Assembly: GCA_016793325.1 (NCBI GenBank)
Contig: JAEUKI010000055.1
Location: 186,001 to 250,000 of the forward strand
DNA: 64,000 nt
Direction: 5' to 3'
Source of the DNA: Myxococcales bacterium
Lineage (GTDB): Bacteria; Myxococcota_A; Polyangia; Polyangiales; Ga0077539
Shown one piece after another: positions 33,494-42,748 of this stretch. Below the pieces are notes generated by a model. It searched no databases. It was not told the DNA's origin and was given only the letters and a program-made list of their open reading frames with translations. Each line of letters opens with the position of its first letter. Position 1 is the stretch's first letter. The translations under genes were made by a program, and so were the position numbers.

Positions 33494-34221
33494 GCGACGC
33501 AAGCAACGTGCGCATGGGCTCGGGCGCGATGTTCGACCGCATCGCGTCTCGCTACGACGCGCTCAACCGCGTGATCTCGCTCGGGATCGACCAGCGCTGG
33601 CGGCGACGCACGGTCGAGTCGCTGCAACTGACCGCGGGTCACCGTGTATTGGACCTAGCGACGGGCACCGGCGACCTCGCCGTGATGATCGCCAAGACGC
33701 ACCCCGGCGTGACCGTCGTCGGCTCGGATCCCAGCGAGGGAATGCTCTCGGTCGGGCGCGACAAAGTGCGCGATCGATCGCTCGACGGCCGCGTCGTGAT
33801 GGAGGTCGGCGACGCGCAGTCGCTTCCGTACGAAGACGCGAGCTTCGACGCGTTGACCATGGCCTTCGGCATTCGAAACGTCCCCGATCGCGCGAGGGCC
33901 CTTCGCGAGATGGCGCGCGTGGTCAAGCCGGGGGGCCGCGTCGCGATCCTCGAGCTCAGCGAGCCGCGCGGCGGGCTCATCGCGCCGCTCGCGCGCTTCC
34001 ACGTGCACACCGTGGTGCCCGTGCTCGGCGCGCTGCTCTCGGGCGAAAAAGAGTACCGATATCTTCAAGAGTCGATCGCGAAGTTCCCTCCGCCCGAGAC
34101 GTTCGCTTCGCTGATGCGAGAGTGCGGGCACGACGTCCTCTCGATCGAACCCATGACCTTCGGTACCGTGTGCCTGTTCGTCTCGACGCCGAGCGCGAAG
34201 GCCCGCCCGACCGGCGCGTGA
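33490..34221 (+). CDS. menG: Demethylmenaquinone methyltransferase (MenG/UbiE)
   Basis: The 243-residue product has the UbiE/MenG hallmarks: FDRIASRYDALNRVISLGIDQRWRR at the start, the SAM-binding DLATGTGDLA, the FDALTMAFGIRNVPDR motif and KPGGRVAILELSEP. It methylates the ring in the last step of menaquinone synthesis. ATGA overlap with mvaA fixes the start. Given the menaquinone genes around it, the menaquinone role is preferred over the ubiquinone one. Confidence 0.93.
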   Translation: MSDASNVRMGSGAMFDRIASRYDALNRVISLGIDQRWRRRTVESLQLTAGHRVLDLATGTGDLAVMIAKTHPGVTVVGSDPSEGMLSVGRDKVRDRSLDGRVVMEVGDAQSLPYEDASFDALTMAFGIRNVPDRARALREMARVVKPGGRVAILELSEPRGGLIAPLARFHVHTVVPVLGALLSGEKEYRYLQESIAKFPPPETFASLMRECGHDVLSIEPMTFGTVCLFVSTPSAKARPTGA

Positions 34222-34229
34222 GCCGCTCC

Positions 34230-34255
34230 GATGACCGCTGGTCATCCTGATTTTT
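34230..34255 (+). terminator. Hairpin plus T-run between menG and menD
   Basis: GATGACC-GCT-GGTCATC (34230-34246) can form a 7-bp stem, followed after four bases by TTTTT (34251-34255). On the coding strand this resembles a weak intrinsic terminator or attenuator, or an operator, in the only sizeable gap of the upper operon. The T-run leads straight into the menD leader. Confidence 0.4.
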
Positions 34256-34274
34256 GACGGAGATTTATCTCATC

Positions 34275-36038
34275 ATGGGTGGAGCCAACCTGCACATCGC
34301 CTGGTCGACGCTCTTCGCGCGCGCGCTCGCTCGCGCGGGCGTTCGACGCGTGGTGGTCTCGCCCGGCTCGCGCTCGACGCCGCTCGTGATCGGGCTCGCG
34401 TCCGAGCCGTCGATCGAGCTCTCGTCGGTGATCGACGAGCGAAGCGCCGCGTTCTTCGCGCTGGGGATCGCCAAGCTCACCGGCGAGCCCGTCGCCCTTC
34501 TCTGCACCTCGGGAACAGCCGCTGGCCACTATCTCCCCGCGGTCATGGAGGCCTCGCTCGCGCGCGCTCCGCTCGTCGTGATCACCGCGGATCGCCCCTG
34601 GGACGCGTACGACTGCGCCGCGCCGCAGACCGTCGATCAAGTGAAGCTCTACGGCGCGTACGTGAGGCACTACGCCGAGCTCGGGCTGCCCGACGCGGAC
34701 GCGTTCGCCGCGGTCTCGCGCGTCGCCGTGCAGAGCGTCGCCCGCGCGCTCGGCCCCGACCCGGGACCCGTTCACATCAACGCGCGCTTTCGAAAGCCGC
34801 TCGAGCCACAGCCGCCGGGCCCACCCGCGCCGTGGGAGCCCTCGTTCGCGCGCGCGATGGACCAGATCACGACGCTCGCCCCGCGCGAGCGCGCCCCGGT
34901 CAGCGCCGCCTCGATTCGATCGAGCGGGATCGCTTCGCGCGAGCGCGTCGTGATCGCCTGCGGCCCCTCGCTCGGAGCGACGTCCCCCGATGCGCGACGG
35001 CGCTTTCTCGAAGCGTGCGACAGCCTCGGCGTGTGCGTGCTCGCCGAGGCGACGAGCGGTCTTCGCTTCGCGGGCGCGCGCGTGCTCCGCGCGATCGAGC
35101 CCATCGTCTCGAGCGCCATGTGGCAGACGCACGGGCCCACGACGGTCGTCGAGGTCGGCGCGCCCATGGTGTCCGCTGCGTACGCGCGGTGGGCGCTCGC
35201 CGCGAGCGCGCCGATCGAGCGCTTCGTGTTCACGCGCCACGGCTACAACGACGCGTCCAACAACGCCGCGCTCGCGATCGACGAAGACCCGTACGCGTGG
35301 GTCGAGGCGTGGGCCGAGTACGAGCGATCGAACCCTTCGCCCGCGGCGCGCGCCGAACGTTCGCGCTTCGCGTCGCGATGGGCCTCCGCGGATCTACGCG
35401 CGTGCTCGGTGATCGAGCGCTCGCTCGCCGCGCCCGAGCTCACCGAGGGAAGGACGATCGCGTCGGTGCGCGACGCGCTGCCGAGGGACGCGACGCTCTT
35501 TGTGGCCAACAGCTCCGCGGTTCGCGACGTGGACGTGTTCGCGCTCGAAGCCGAGCCTTCGGTCCGCGTCGTTCACCAGCGGGGCGCGAGCGGGATCGAC
35601 GGGCTCGTGGCGGGCGCCATCGGAGCGCGAACGGTGAGCAAAACACCGGTCGTCTTGATTCTTGGTGACGTCGCGATGTGGCACGACGTCGGCTCGCTCC
35701 AGCTCGCGCGCGACCTCGACGAGCCGCTCGTGATCGTCGTGCTGCAAAACCGCGGCGGACGGATCTTCGATCGGCTCCCGCTCGCCAAGAATCAAGCGGT
35801 GCGCGCCGAGTACGAGCGCTATTTTCTCACGGACCGCGGGGGCTCGTTCGAGCCTGTCGTGCGCGGGTTTTCGCTCGCGTACGCCAAGGCGGACTCGCGC
35901 GCGTCGCTCGAGAGCGCGCTCTCGCGGGCGCTCTCGCATCGAGGCGCGACGGTGATCGAGAGCGAGTGCGTCCCTGGCAACGCCGAGCGCTTCGCGTCCG
36001 TCGTGCGCGCTGGGGTCGAGGCGATCGACGGTGTGTGA
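34275..36038 (+). CDS. menD: SEPHCHC synthase (MenD)
   Basis: The 587-residue product is a thiamine-diphosphate enzyme with VVSPGSRSTPL, the activating Glu in VIDERSAAFFALG, CTSGTAAGHYLPAVMEA, and the cofactor motif GDVAMWHDVGSLQLA...NRGGRIFDRLP. It joins isochorismate and 2-oxoglutarate-derived succinic semialdehyde. ATG 34275 is the first start after the T-run; an in-frame TTG at 34254 is possible. Its partners menH, menA and menC follow; its substrate supplier menF is at 50.4 kb. Confidence 0.93.
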   Translation: MGGANLHIAWSTLFARALARAGVRRVVVSPGSRSTPLVIGLASEPSIELSSVIDERSAAFFALGIAKLTGEPVALLCTSGTAAGHYLPAVMEASLARAPLVVITADRPWDAYDCAAPQTVDQVKLYGAYVRHYAELGLPDADAFAAVSRVAVQSVARALGPDPGPVHINARFRKPLEPQPPGPPAPWEPSFARAMDQITTLAPRERAPVSAASIRSSGIASRERVVIACGPSLGATSPDARRRFLEACDSLGVCVLAEATSGLRFAGARVLRAIEPIVSSAMWQTHGPTTVVEVGAPMVSAAYARWALAASAPIERFVFTRHGYNDASNNAALAIDEDPYAWVEAWAEYERSNPSPAARAERSRFASRWASADLRACSVIERSLAAPELTEGRTIASVRDALPRDATLFVANSSAVRDVDVFALEAEPSVRVVHQRGASGIDGLVAGAIGARTVSKTPVVLILGDVAMWHDVGSLQLARDLDEPLVIVVLQNRGGRIFDRLPLAKNQAVRAEYERYFLTDRGGSFEPVVRGFSLAYAKADSRASLESALSRALSHRGATVIESECVPGNAERFASVVRAGVEAIDGV

Positions 36039-36153
36039 ATGAGCCAGCGAGCGCGCCGATGGACTACCTGACGTTTCGCGAGCGACCCGAGCGCGACGGA
36101 GCGCTCGACAGCGGAGTCGCGGTTCGAAGGATGACAGGCAAGATCGAGAACTC

Positions 36154-36963
36154 ATGAGTTTACGAGCTGTAAGCGTTCGCGCCTGTCACGAACCCGAAGC
36201 GGAGCTGCTGTACGTGCTCCACGGGTTTCTCGGGGACGAGACCGCGCTCGACGGCGTGACGTCGCGGATCGCGTCGCGATTTGCGCGGGTCGAGCGGTGG
36301 GTCCTTCCGGGGCACAAACGAGAGCCGTGGAGCGCCTCGTGGACGTTCGACGCCGTCGTGGATCGGCTCATCGAGCGGTGCTCTGCGGTCGAGCCCGGGG
36401 TGATCGTCGGCTACTCGATGGGGGCTCGGATCGCGCTCGCGATGATCCTCCGGGCGCCCGAGCGGTTTTCGTGCGCGGCGCTCGTCGGGGTCGACCCAGG
36501 GATCGACGACGCTCCGACGCGCGAGGCGCGACTGCGTTGGGAGCGCGCGATGGCGGACGAGCTCTTGCGCGACGGGACCCAGGCGTTCGCCGCGCGATGG
36601 AGCGAGCTGGAGATCTTTGCGTCCCAACGATCGCTGCCAGGGCCCGTGCGCGAGGCGCTCTCGCTTCGAAGGAGCCAGCACGATCCCGAGGGAATCGCCT
36701 GGGCGATGCGCGCGCTCGGGACCGGCTCGATGCCCTCGCGCTGGGGCGCGCTCGCGGGGCTCGCGGTGCCCACCGTTGTTGTGACAGGCGAGCTCGACAA
36801 GAAATTCACGGCGATTTCGGCGACGATGGCCGAGCGATCACCGCGCGTCGCGCGCTGTGTGGTCGAGGGCGTCGGGCACGACGTCACGCTCGAAGCGCCC
36901 GAAGCCGTGGTAGACGCGCTGCAAACGTTGATCGCGAGGAGCTCGGTCGATGCAGAGAAGTGA
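36154..36963 (+). CDS. menH: SHCHC synthase-like alpha/beta hydrolase (MenH)
   Basis: The 269-residue product has an alpha/beta hydrolase fold with LHGFLGDE, nucleophile S88 in GYSMGAR, D215 in GELDKKF and H242 in GVGHD. MenH eliminates pyruvate from the MenD product. The 115-bp gap after menD holds only a possible 32-codon frame that ends in ATGA at the menH start. The gene overlaps menA by 14 bp. Confidence 0.88.
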   Translation: MSLRAVSVRACHEPEAELLYVLHGFLGDETALDGVTSRIASRFARVERWVLPGHKREPWSASWTFDAVVDRLIERCSAVEPGVIVGYSMGARIALAMILRAPERFSCAALVGVDPGIDDAPTREARLRWERAMADELLRDGTQAFAARWSELEIFASQRSLPGPVREALSLRRSQHDPEGIAWAMRALGTGSMPSRWGALAGLAVPTVVVTGELDKKFTAISATMAERSPRVARCVVEGVGHDVTLEAPEAVVDALQTLIARSSVDAEK

Positions 36964-37879
36964 ACAGGGCCACGCCCCCTCGGTCGAGCGCGGGAGCCTC
37001 GGAGCGTACGTGCTCGGCGCGCGGCCGAAGACGCTCTTGATCGCCGTGGCGCCGGTGCTCGTCGGGGTCGCGACTGCCATCGCCACCGTGGGCGCGAGCG
37101 CCGTTCGTTGGCCCGCGGCGATCGCGGCGCTCTTCGGCGCGGTGTGGATCACGATCGGGACGAACTTCGCGAACGACGTGTTCGACTACGAGAAGGGCGC
37201 GGACACCAAGGAGCGGCTCGGCCCGATGCGCGTCACGCAAGCGGGCTTGCTCGAGCCGAGGCAAGTGCGCGTCGCGATGATCGTCTCGTTCGCGATCGCG
37301 ATGCTCTGCGGCGCGTATCTCTTGTCGGTCGCGGGTTGGCCCGTGCTCGCGATCGGCCTCACGTCGATCGCCGCGGGAATCGCCTATACGGGAGGCCCCT
37401 ATCCCCTCGGATACAACGGGCTCGGCGAGGTCTTCGTCTTCGTCTTCTTCGGCCTCGTCGCCGTGTGTGGAACGGTCTTCGTCTCGGCCTCGACGCTCAC
37501 GACGCTCCCGATGATCACCGCGATTCCGAGCGGCGCGCTGGCCTCGTGCGTGCTGCTCGTCAACAACGTGCGCGACGTCGAGACGGACACCCGCGCGAAC
37601 AAGCGAACGCTCGCCGTGCGATTCGGTCGCGACTTCGGCGTGGCGCTCTACCGCGCGTGCCTCGTCGCCGCGTACGCAGCCCCGTGGCTGGCGTGGCTCG
37701 TGTGTCACGTGTCCGTGTTCGCCGCGGTGCTTCCGCTCGCGTCGCTTCCGCTCGCGATCAAGCTCGCGCGGGCGCTCGGCGCCGAGCGAGGCGAGATCCT
37801 CAACGCGAGGCTCGGGCAGACCGCGGCGCTCTTGCTCGTGCACAGCGTGCTCTTCTCGATCGGCTTGGTGCTTCGCTGA
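36950..37879 (+). CDS. menA: 1,4-dihydroxy-2-naphthoate polyprenyltransferase (MenA)
   Basis: The 309-residue product is a UbiA-family membrane protein with eight to nine hydrophobic helices and the prenyl-diphosphate-binding motif NFANDVFDYEKGAD, with a second Asp-rich loop NNVRDVETDTRANKRT. It attaches the polyprenyl chain to dihydroxynaphthoate in the inner membrane. Its stop overlaps the menC start as TGATG. Confidence 0.93.
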   Translation: MQRSEQGHAPSVERGSLGAYVLGARPKTLLIAVAPVLVGVATAIATVGASAVRWPAAIAALFGAVWITIGTNFANDVFDYEKGADTKERLGPMRVTQAGLLEPRQVRVAMIVSFAIAMLCGAYLLSVAGWPVLAIGLTSIAAGIAYTGGPYPLGYNGLGEVFVFVFFGLVAVCGTVFVSASTLTTLPMITAIPSGALASCVLLVNNVRDVETDTRANKRTLAVRFGRDFGVALYRACLVAAYAAPWLAWLVCHVSVFAAVLPLASLPLAIKLARALGAERGEILNARLGQTAALLLVHSVLFSIGLVLR

Positions 37880-39015
37880 TGGCGCGCTGGATCGCTCGGA
37901 CGCGGCTCGCGCGATTCCGCGGAGAGCTCCCTGCAAATGTGGCGAATCGCTCGCAGAAATGGAGCGTTCGCGACGCGGTCATCGTCGCGCTCGACGACGG
38001 CGCGCACGTCGGGCTCGGCGAGGCCTCTCCGCTGCCGGGCTTCTCGACGGACACCGTCGAGGCGTGCGAGCGCGCGTTGCGAGACGTGCATCTCACGCTC
38101 GGGCCCGCGCCGGACGCTGGCTCGATCGAGCACGCGGTGCGCTCGATGGTGCGGCCGGTCGAAGAGCGATTGAGGGCGGTTCCCGCCGCGAGATTCGCGC
38201 TCGAAACAGCGCTGTGGTCCTACGTGAAGCTCTCGACGACAGACGGGTCGACCTCCGCCGAGCGAAGGCTCGAGGTGTCCAATCGATCCGCGCTCCGAAG
38301 CGTCCTGCTCGGCGGGGGAAACGTCGATCCCGAGTCGTGGGCCGAGCTCGCGCGCGACCGCGTCGAACGCTCGCAAATCGCCGGAGGAAACCTCGGCGGC
38401 TTCAAAGTGAAGGCGGGCCGCGCGGACCTGTCGTTCGAGCGCGAGCTCGCGGGCGTTCGTGCGCTTCGTGCTGTGCTGCCCTCGGAGTTCGAGCTGCGCG
38501 TCGATTGCAACGGCGCGTGGTCGCTCGATCAAGCGAAGGCCAACGTTCCGCGCCTCGCCGACGCGGGGGCGAACGTGGTCGAAGAGCCGTGCTCGGGCTC
38601 GGCGCTGCTCGCGCTCGGCGCGCAGCCCATCCCGTGGCTCGCGGACGAGTCGCTGGTGGATCCAGCGTTTTCGAAGGCCGTTCTCGACGCGCCCGGCTGC
38701 GGCGGGCTCGTGCTCAAGCCGATGCTCCTCGGCGGGTTGATCGTGTGCTTGGACCTCATGCGCGCGGCGTCGTCGCGCGGGATGCGGTACGCGCTCTCGC
38801 ACGTGTTCGATGGTCCGATCGCGCTCAAAGCGATGAACGACCTCGCCGCGCTCGCGCCAGACCTCTTGTTGCCGTCCGCGCTCGGGTGGCACGAGGGGCT
38901 CGATGCTTGGCCGAAGCGGCCTCGGCGGTCGGCGCCGGACCTCCTCGGATCCGCGCCGCCGTGGCTCTTCTATGCGATTTCTCCGGCCGAATGGGGGCTC
39001 TCGGTCGACGCCTGA
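37879..39015 (+). CDS. menC: o-Succinylbenzoate synthase (MenC)
   Basis: The 378-residue product belongs to the enolase superfamily: N-terminal capping domain, then a barrel with the catalytic Lys pair in FKVKAG (K176, K178), metal ligands D209 (DCNGAW), E235 (VEEP) and D257 (ADES), and the second Lys K280 (LKPM). It dehydrates SHCHC to o-succinylbenzoate. It is the last gene of the menaquinone operon; menE and menB, which act next, are missing from the window. Confidence 0.93.
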   Translation: MARWIARTRLARFRGELPANVANRSQKWSVRDAVIVALDDGAHVGLGEASPLPGFSTDTVEACERALRDVHLTLGPAPDAGSIEHAVRSMVRPVEERLRAVPAARFALETALWSYVKLSTTDGSTSAERRLEVSNRSALRSVLLGGGNVDPESWAELARDRVERSQIAGGNLGGFKVKAGRADLSFERELAGVRALRAVLPSEFELRVDCNGAWSLDQAKANVPRLADAGANVVEEPCSGSALLALGAQPIPWLADESLVDPAFSKAVLDAPGCGGLVLKPMLLGGLIVCLDLMRAASSRGMRYALSHVFDGPIALKAMNDLAALAPDLLLPSALGWHEGLDAWPKRPRRSAPDLLGSAPPWLFYAISPAEWGLSVDA

Positions 39016-39054
39016 CGCGCCGGGCAACAGCTCGGCAACAGCGCGACGGGGGAT

Positions 39055-39085
39055 TTGGCGTGTTTGCTCGGGATCGGCGTATACT
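39055..39085 (+). promoter_or_regulatory. Sigma-70-like promoter before the TPR/kinase operon
   Basis: TTGGCG (39055-39060) and TATACT (39080-39085) are separated by 19 bases, ending 8 bases before the ATG of the TPR gene. The -10 element is a good match; the spacing is on the long side. The short leader leaves little room for a ribosome binding site. Confidence 0.4.
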
Positions 39086-39093
39086 TTTCCTGA

Positions 39094-39879
39094 ATGAGTG
39101 TTCGTCGATCGAGCTCGCGCCGTCGTGCGTGGTGGGGAGGCGCGTTCGCGTGCAGCCTCGCGCTGGCCGCGCTCGGAACGGACGCGCACGGTCAGGCGCG
39201 CAATCGCGGGCGCTTTCAACGGCTCGTTCAGCAAGCCGCCGAGGCGTACAACCGCAGCGAGCCCGACGTCGCGATCAACCTGCTCGAGCAGGCGTACACG
39301 CTCAATCCCAACCCGCTGCTGCTCTACAACATCGGCCGCGCGCACGAGCTCGCGGGACGCTTGGAGCGAGCGCTCGAGTACTACTCGCGCTTTCTCGCAG
39401 AGCACCCCGATGAGGCGCAAGCGCAGCTCGGCCGCGAAGCGCGCGCGAGCGTGCAAGCGCAGCTCGACGCGCGAACCGCGGCGGCGAACCGGACCAACGC
39501 CAACAACAACACGTCGCAAGGACCGACGCGCTCGAACGCGAACACCAATCAGAACAACGGGCCGCGGATTCGCTGGGTCGATCAGCCTCGGAGGTTCACC
39601 GGCGCGCACGCCACCTTGGTGATCTCGGGCGCCGTCCTCGCGGTCGCCGGAGGCGTGTTGGGAGGGCTCGCGCTCGCGCAGAGCGGAGGGTTCGCCGGCA
39701 CCGCGGACCCTGCGCAGCGCGCGGGCTTTCAAGACCGCGGCAACGCCTTCGCGTGGAGCGCCAACATCGGGATCGGCGTCGGCGTCGCCCTCGCTGGAAC
39801 AGGGCTCATCTGGTACGCCGCGCAGCCGACGCGGATCGCTGTCGAAGAGCCGCCGAGCAGCGGCGGAGGCGCGCAGTGA
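39094..39879 (+). CDS. Membrane-associated TPR protein
   Basis: The 261-residue product has a signal-like N-terminus (FACSLALAALGTDAHGQA), two TPR-type helix pairs (about 45-125, with AINLLEQAYTLNPNPLLLYNIGRAHELAG), an Asn/Thr-rich linker and two C-terminal hydrophobic segments (about 172-198 and about 218-243). It is probably a periplasmic or envelope scaffold. Its stop overlaps the GTG of the kinase gene, suggesting that the two work together. Confidence 0.75.
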   Translation: MSVRRSSSRRRAWWGGAFACSLALAALGTDAHGQARNRGRFQRLVQQAAEAYNRSEPDVAINLLEQAYTLNPNPLLLYNIGRAHELAGRLERALEYYSRFLAEHPDEAQAQLGREARASVQAQLDARTAAANRTNANNNTSQGPTRSNANTNQNNGPRIRWVDQPRRFTGAHATLVISGAVLAVAGGVLGGLALAQSGGFAGTADPAQRAGFQDRGNAFAWSANIGIGVGVALAGTGLIWYAAQPTRIAVEEPPSSGGGAQ

Positions 39880-41642
39880 ACACCTCGAGTCACCCGTCGT
39901 TGCGCAACCCACCGGAGCTCCCGGTGCTGGGCGCGGACCGGTTCGAGATCCTCGAGCGCATCGGCGCGGGCGGGATGGGGACGGTCTACAAGGCCGTGCA
40001 GAAGTCCGTCGGGCGCCTCGTGGCCGTGAAGGTGTTGTCGAGCGAATACGCTGCAAATGCAGCGGGCGTCGCGAGGTTCGTCCGAGAGGCTACGGTCGTC
40101 TCGCGGCTCGTTCACCCGAACATCGTCTCGATGATCGAGTTCGGGCGCGACCCCGAGAACAACCTCCTGCTCGTGATGGAGCTGCTCGAAGGCGAGCCCT
40201 TGCGACAGACGTTGCGTCGCGAGCGTCGACTGCCCGTGTGGCGCGCGGTGCAAATCTCGATGCAAGTGCTCGCCGCGCTGCGCATCGCGCACGGCGCAGG
40301 CGTGGTTCACCGCGACCTCAAGCCCGAGAACATCTTCATCACCAACGTCGACGGCGCGGACCACGCGAAGGTCCTCGACTTCGGCGTCGCGAAGATGCTC
40401 TCGCACGAGGTCGGCCACGAGACCACCGCGGGCTCGCTCGTCGGGACGCTCAAGTACATGGCGCCCGAGCAAATCGCGGGCGATCCGCCGGACGCGCGCG
40501 TCGATCTGTACGCGCTCGGGGTGCTGCTCTACGAGATGCTCGCGGGCACGCTGCCCTACGAGCACAAAGAGCGCGTGGCGCTGCTCCGCGCGATCTTGAA
40601 CGACCCGCCCGTGCCGATCACGCAGCGCGCTCCCGAGGTCCCGCAGCCGCTCGCGGAGCTCGTGATGCGCGCGATCTCGAAGCTCACGATCGACCGCTTT
40701 CAGAGCGCCGAAGAGTTTCGCGCCGCCCTCGCGCCGTTCGCGATGGCGGGCCCGGACGCGCGGCCGCCGGCGTTTCCGATCACGCAAGAGATCCGATTGC
40801 CTCCGAAGGCGCCCTCGACGGATCGCGACAACAACACGCGCGCATCGACGCCCAACGCGATCTCGGCGCGGCAGAGCTATCCCGCGGGGGATCAGTCGGG
40901 CGCGAAGATCCTCGCGGCGCCGCCGCCCAACCCGTCGGGGATCAGCTCGGGCGGATTGCTCTCGTCGGACATCGCGCCGCCCGTGGCGATCCCCGGAGGT
41001 CCTGCGTTCAACGCGGGCGTTCAGCAGGGATCGGACTCGAACTACACGACCGGCGCGGGGCTCAGCGCGGCGACGCATCGCTCGCAAGCGCTCTCGCCGA
41101 AGCGGTCCAACGTCGTGTACGTGATCGGCGCTGTCGTGATCGCGGCGATCGCCGCGAGCGCGGGCGTCGTGATCGCGCGCGGGTCGACCAGCACGACGCC
41201 CAACGCAGATCGCCAGGGATCCACCACGGGAAACGCGAGCAGCGGCTCGACCGTGATGGTCACCGTGCGCACGACGCCCGCGGGCGCTTCGCTTCGCGAC
41301 ACGGCGACGGGCGAGCAGCTCTGCGCGCAGACGCCGTGCATGGTCCCCGTGCGCGCAGGAGGCAATCGCCACGTGCGCGCGTCGCTCGGAGCCTCGTCGA
41401 TGGAGGTCGTGCTCGATACGACGTCGGGTCCGATCGATGTTCCGCTCGGGGCGTCGGGGCCCGAGATCATCCCGACGCAGCCCATCGACGCGGGGGTGTT
41501 CGCTGCGTCGACGGACGCGGGCGTGCGGCGCAGCAACAACGGTCGCGTGATTCGCCGCAACACCAACAGCAACAACGGCTCGAGCGGGAGCGGCAACAAC
41601 AACGGAGCGATTCCGATGTTCGGAGTCAGGCCGGGGCAGTGA
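39876..41642 (+). CDS. Transmembrane Ser/Thr protein kinase with PEGA-like domain
   Basis: The 588-residue product begins at GTG 39876 with a GGAGG site. The kinase domain (about 22-285) has GAGGMG, Lys in VAVKVL, HRDLKPEN, DFG and APE motifs, all intact. A long disordered linker, one membrane helix (VVYVIGAVVIAAIAASAGVVIA, about 410-432) and an external PEGA-like beta domain (VTVRTTPAGASLRD...) follow, then an Asn/Ser-rich tail. It probably relays an envelope signal to cytoplasmic targets. GTGA overlaps join it to both neighbours. Confidence 0.9.
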   Translation: MNTSSHPSLRNPPELPVLGADRFEILERIGAGGMGTVYKAVQKSVGRLVAVKVLSSEYAANAAGVARFVREATVVSRLVHPNIVSMIEFGRDPENNLLLVMELLEGEPLRQTLRRERRLPVWRAVQISMQVLAALRIAHGAGVVHRDLKPENIFITNVDGADHAKVLDFGVAKMLSHEVGHETTAGSLVGTLKYMAPEQIAGDPPDARVDLYALGVLLYEMLAGTLPYEHKERVALLRAILNDPPVPITQRAPEVPQPLAELVMRAISKLTIDRFQSAEEFRAALAPFAMAGPDARPPAFPITQEIRLPPKAPSTDRDNNTRASTPNAISARQSYPAGDQSGAKILAAPPPNPSGISSGGLLSSDIAPPVAIPGGPAFNAGVQQGSDSNYTTGAGLSAATHRSQALSPKRSNVVYVIGAVVIAAIAASAGVVIARGSTSTTPNADRQGSTTGNASSGSTVMVTVRTTPAGASLRDTATGEQLCAQTPCMVPVRAGGNRHVRASLGASSMEVVLDTTSGPIDVPLGASGPEIIPTQPIDAGVFAASTDAGVRRSNNGRVIRRNTNSNNGSSGSGNNNGAIPMFGVRPGQ

Positions 41643-42748
41643 GCGGGCTGCGGCCGATCGTGGCTGCCCGCCGCGCGCTGCCTGCGCTCGTCGCGAGCGC
41701 TCTGCTCGTGGCGTCGCGAGCCCACGCGCAAGACGCGGGCGTCGCAGACGCGAGCGCGACGAGTCGAACGACGACGAGCGCGACGGCGCAGACCGACACG
41801 GCGATCCGTTGGCCGCTTCGGTTGCCGGGGCTCGACGCGACCATCAACGACCCGCGCGACGGTCGTGCGTGGGGCGTCACGACGCGCATCAACGCGACGA
41901 GCGTGACCGTCATCGCGGCCGTGCAAAATGGCCAGCTCGCGCTCGTGTTCGAGCAGCGGCGCACGGGGCCGACGAGCTGCGCTGCGACGCTCGTGGCCGA
42001 AGCGCGCACGCAACAAGCGGTGTACACGCTGCGCGCGGAGTCGGCGCTCGCGCTGCGGGGGCCAGGGTTCGACCCCGAGGCGGCCTTTCAATTGCGGGCG
42101 GGCGGGTTCGATCTCGAATACGGGTGCGTCGAAGCCAACGGGCGTCCGTGGCTCGTGACGGCGATGTCCAACGCGCGCACGGGCTACACGCTCGCGGACG
42201 CGACGGCGATGAACGGGCGCGTGGCCGAAGCGCTCCGCGGCCGCGGCGCACGCGGCGACGGAACCGTGCGGCTCGAGACAACGGGCCTCGATCTCGGCGC
42301 GCTCGACATCGAGGGACCGTGGCTGTTCACGGGGGACGCTGTCGGGTTTCCGCTCGCGGGAGACGTGGTGAGCTCGCGCGCGGGCGACCGCGGAGGCGTG
42401 ACGCTCACCGTGGCGATGCGCGCGGGGCGCTGCATCGAAGCGTGGGACGCGCTGCGCGCGTGGCTGACGAGCGAAGGGCAGCGGCTCGATCGACCGGCGT
42501 ACGTTCCAAACGGGTACGGACCGAGGATTCGGCGGGTTCCGAGCGGCGAACGCGTGCGCGAGGTGTACTGCGCGCAGCCGACGCCCGAGCGAGCGCTCAT
42601 CGTGTCCGCGGTGTTCGCGCAGAACGACGCGGATGCGACGGCGCGAACGAGCGCGATGCTCGAGCGGCTCCTTCGCGCAGCGACCCCGGCGCGACTCGCG
42701 TCCCCGACGCAATCGCAGCGTCGCGCGCCGGCCGCGTCGAGCAACTAA
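41639..42748 (+). CDS. Secreted protein of unknown function
   Basis: The 369-residue product starts at GTG 41639, overlapping the kinase stop as GTGA. It has a signal peptide (ALPALVASALLVASRAHAQ), a Thr/Ala-rich linker and a beta-rich body with two conserved-looking Cys (in TSCAATL and LEYGCVE). No family was recognised. Being coupled to the kinase and TPR genes, it may be the extracellular partner of that kinase. The stop overlaps the convergent dioxygenase stop. Confidence 0.65.
   Translation: MSGLRPIVAARRALPALVASALLVASRAHAQDAGVADASATSRTTTSATAQTDTAIRWPLRLPGLDATINDPRDGRAWGVTTRINATSVTVIAAVQNGQLALVFEQRRTGPTSCAATLVAEARTQQAVYTLRAESALALRGPGFDPEAAFQLRAGGFDLEYGCVEANGRPWLVTAMSNARTGYTLADATAMNGRVAEALRGRGARGDGTVRLETTGLDLGALDIEGPWLFTGDAVGFPLAGDVVSSRAGDRGGVTLTVAMRAGRCIEAWDALRAWLTSEGQRLDRPAYVPNGYGPRIRRVPSGERVREVYCAQPTPERALIVSAVFAQNDADATARTSAMLERLLRAATPARLASPTQSQRRAPAASSN

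Noticed and set aside
36059-36157. 32-codon frame between menD and menH ending in ATGA at the menH start
   Set aside because: No ribosome binding site, weak codon bias and no similarity; a coupled leader peptide is possible but cannot be supported.
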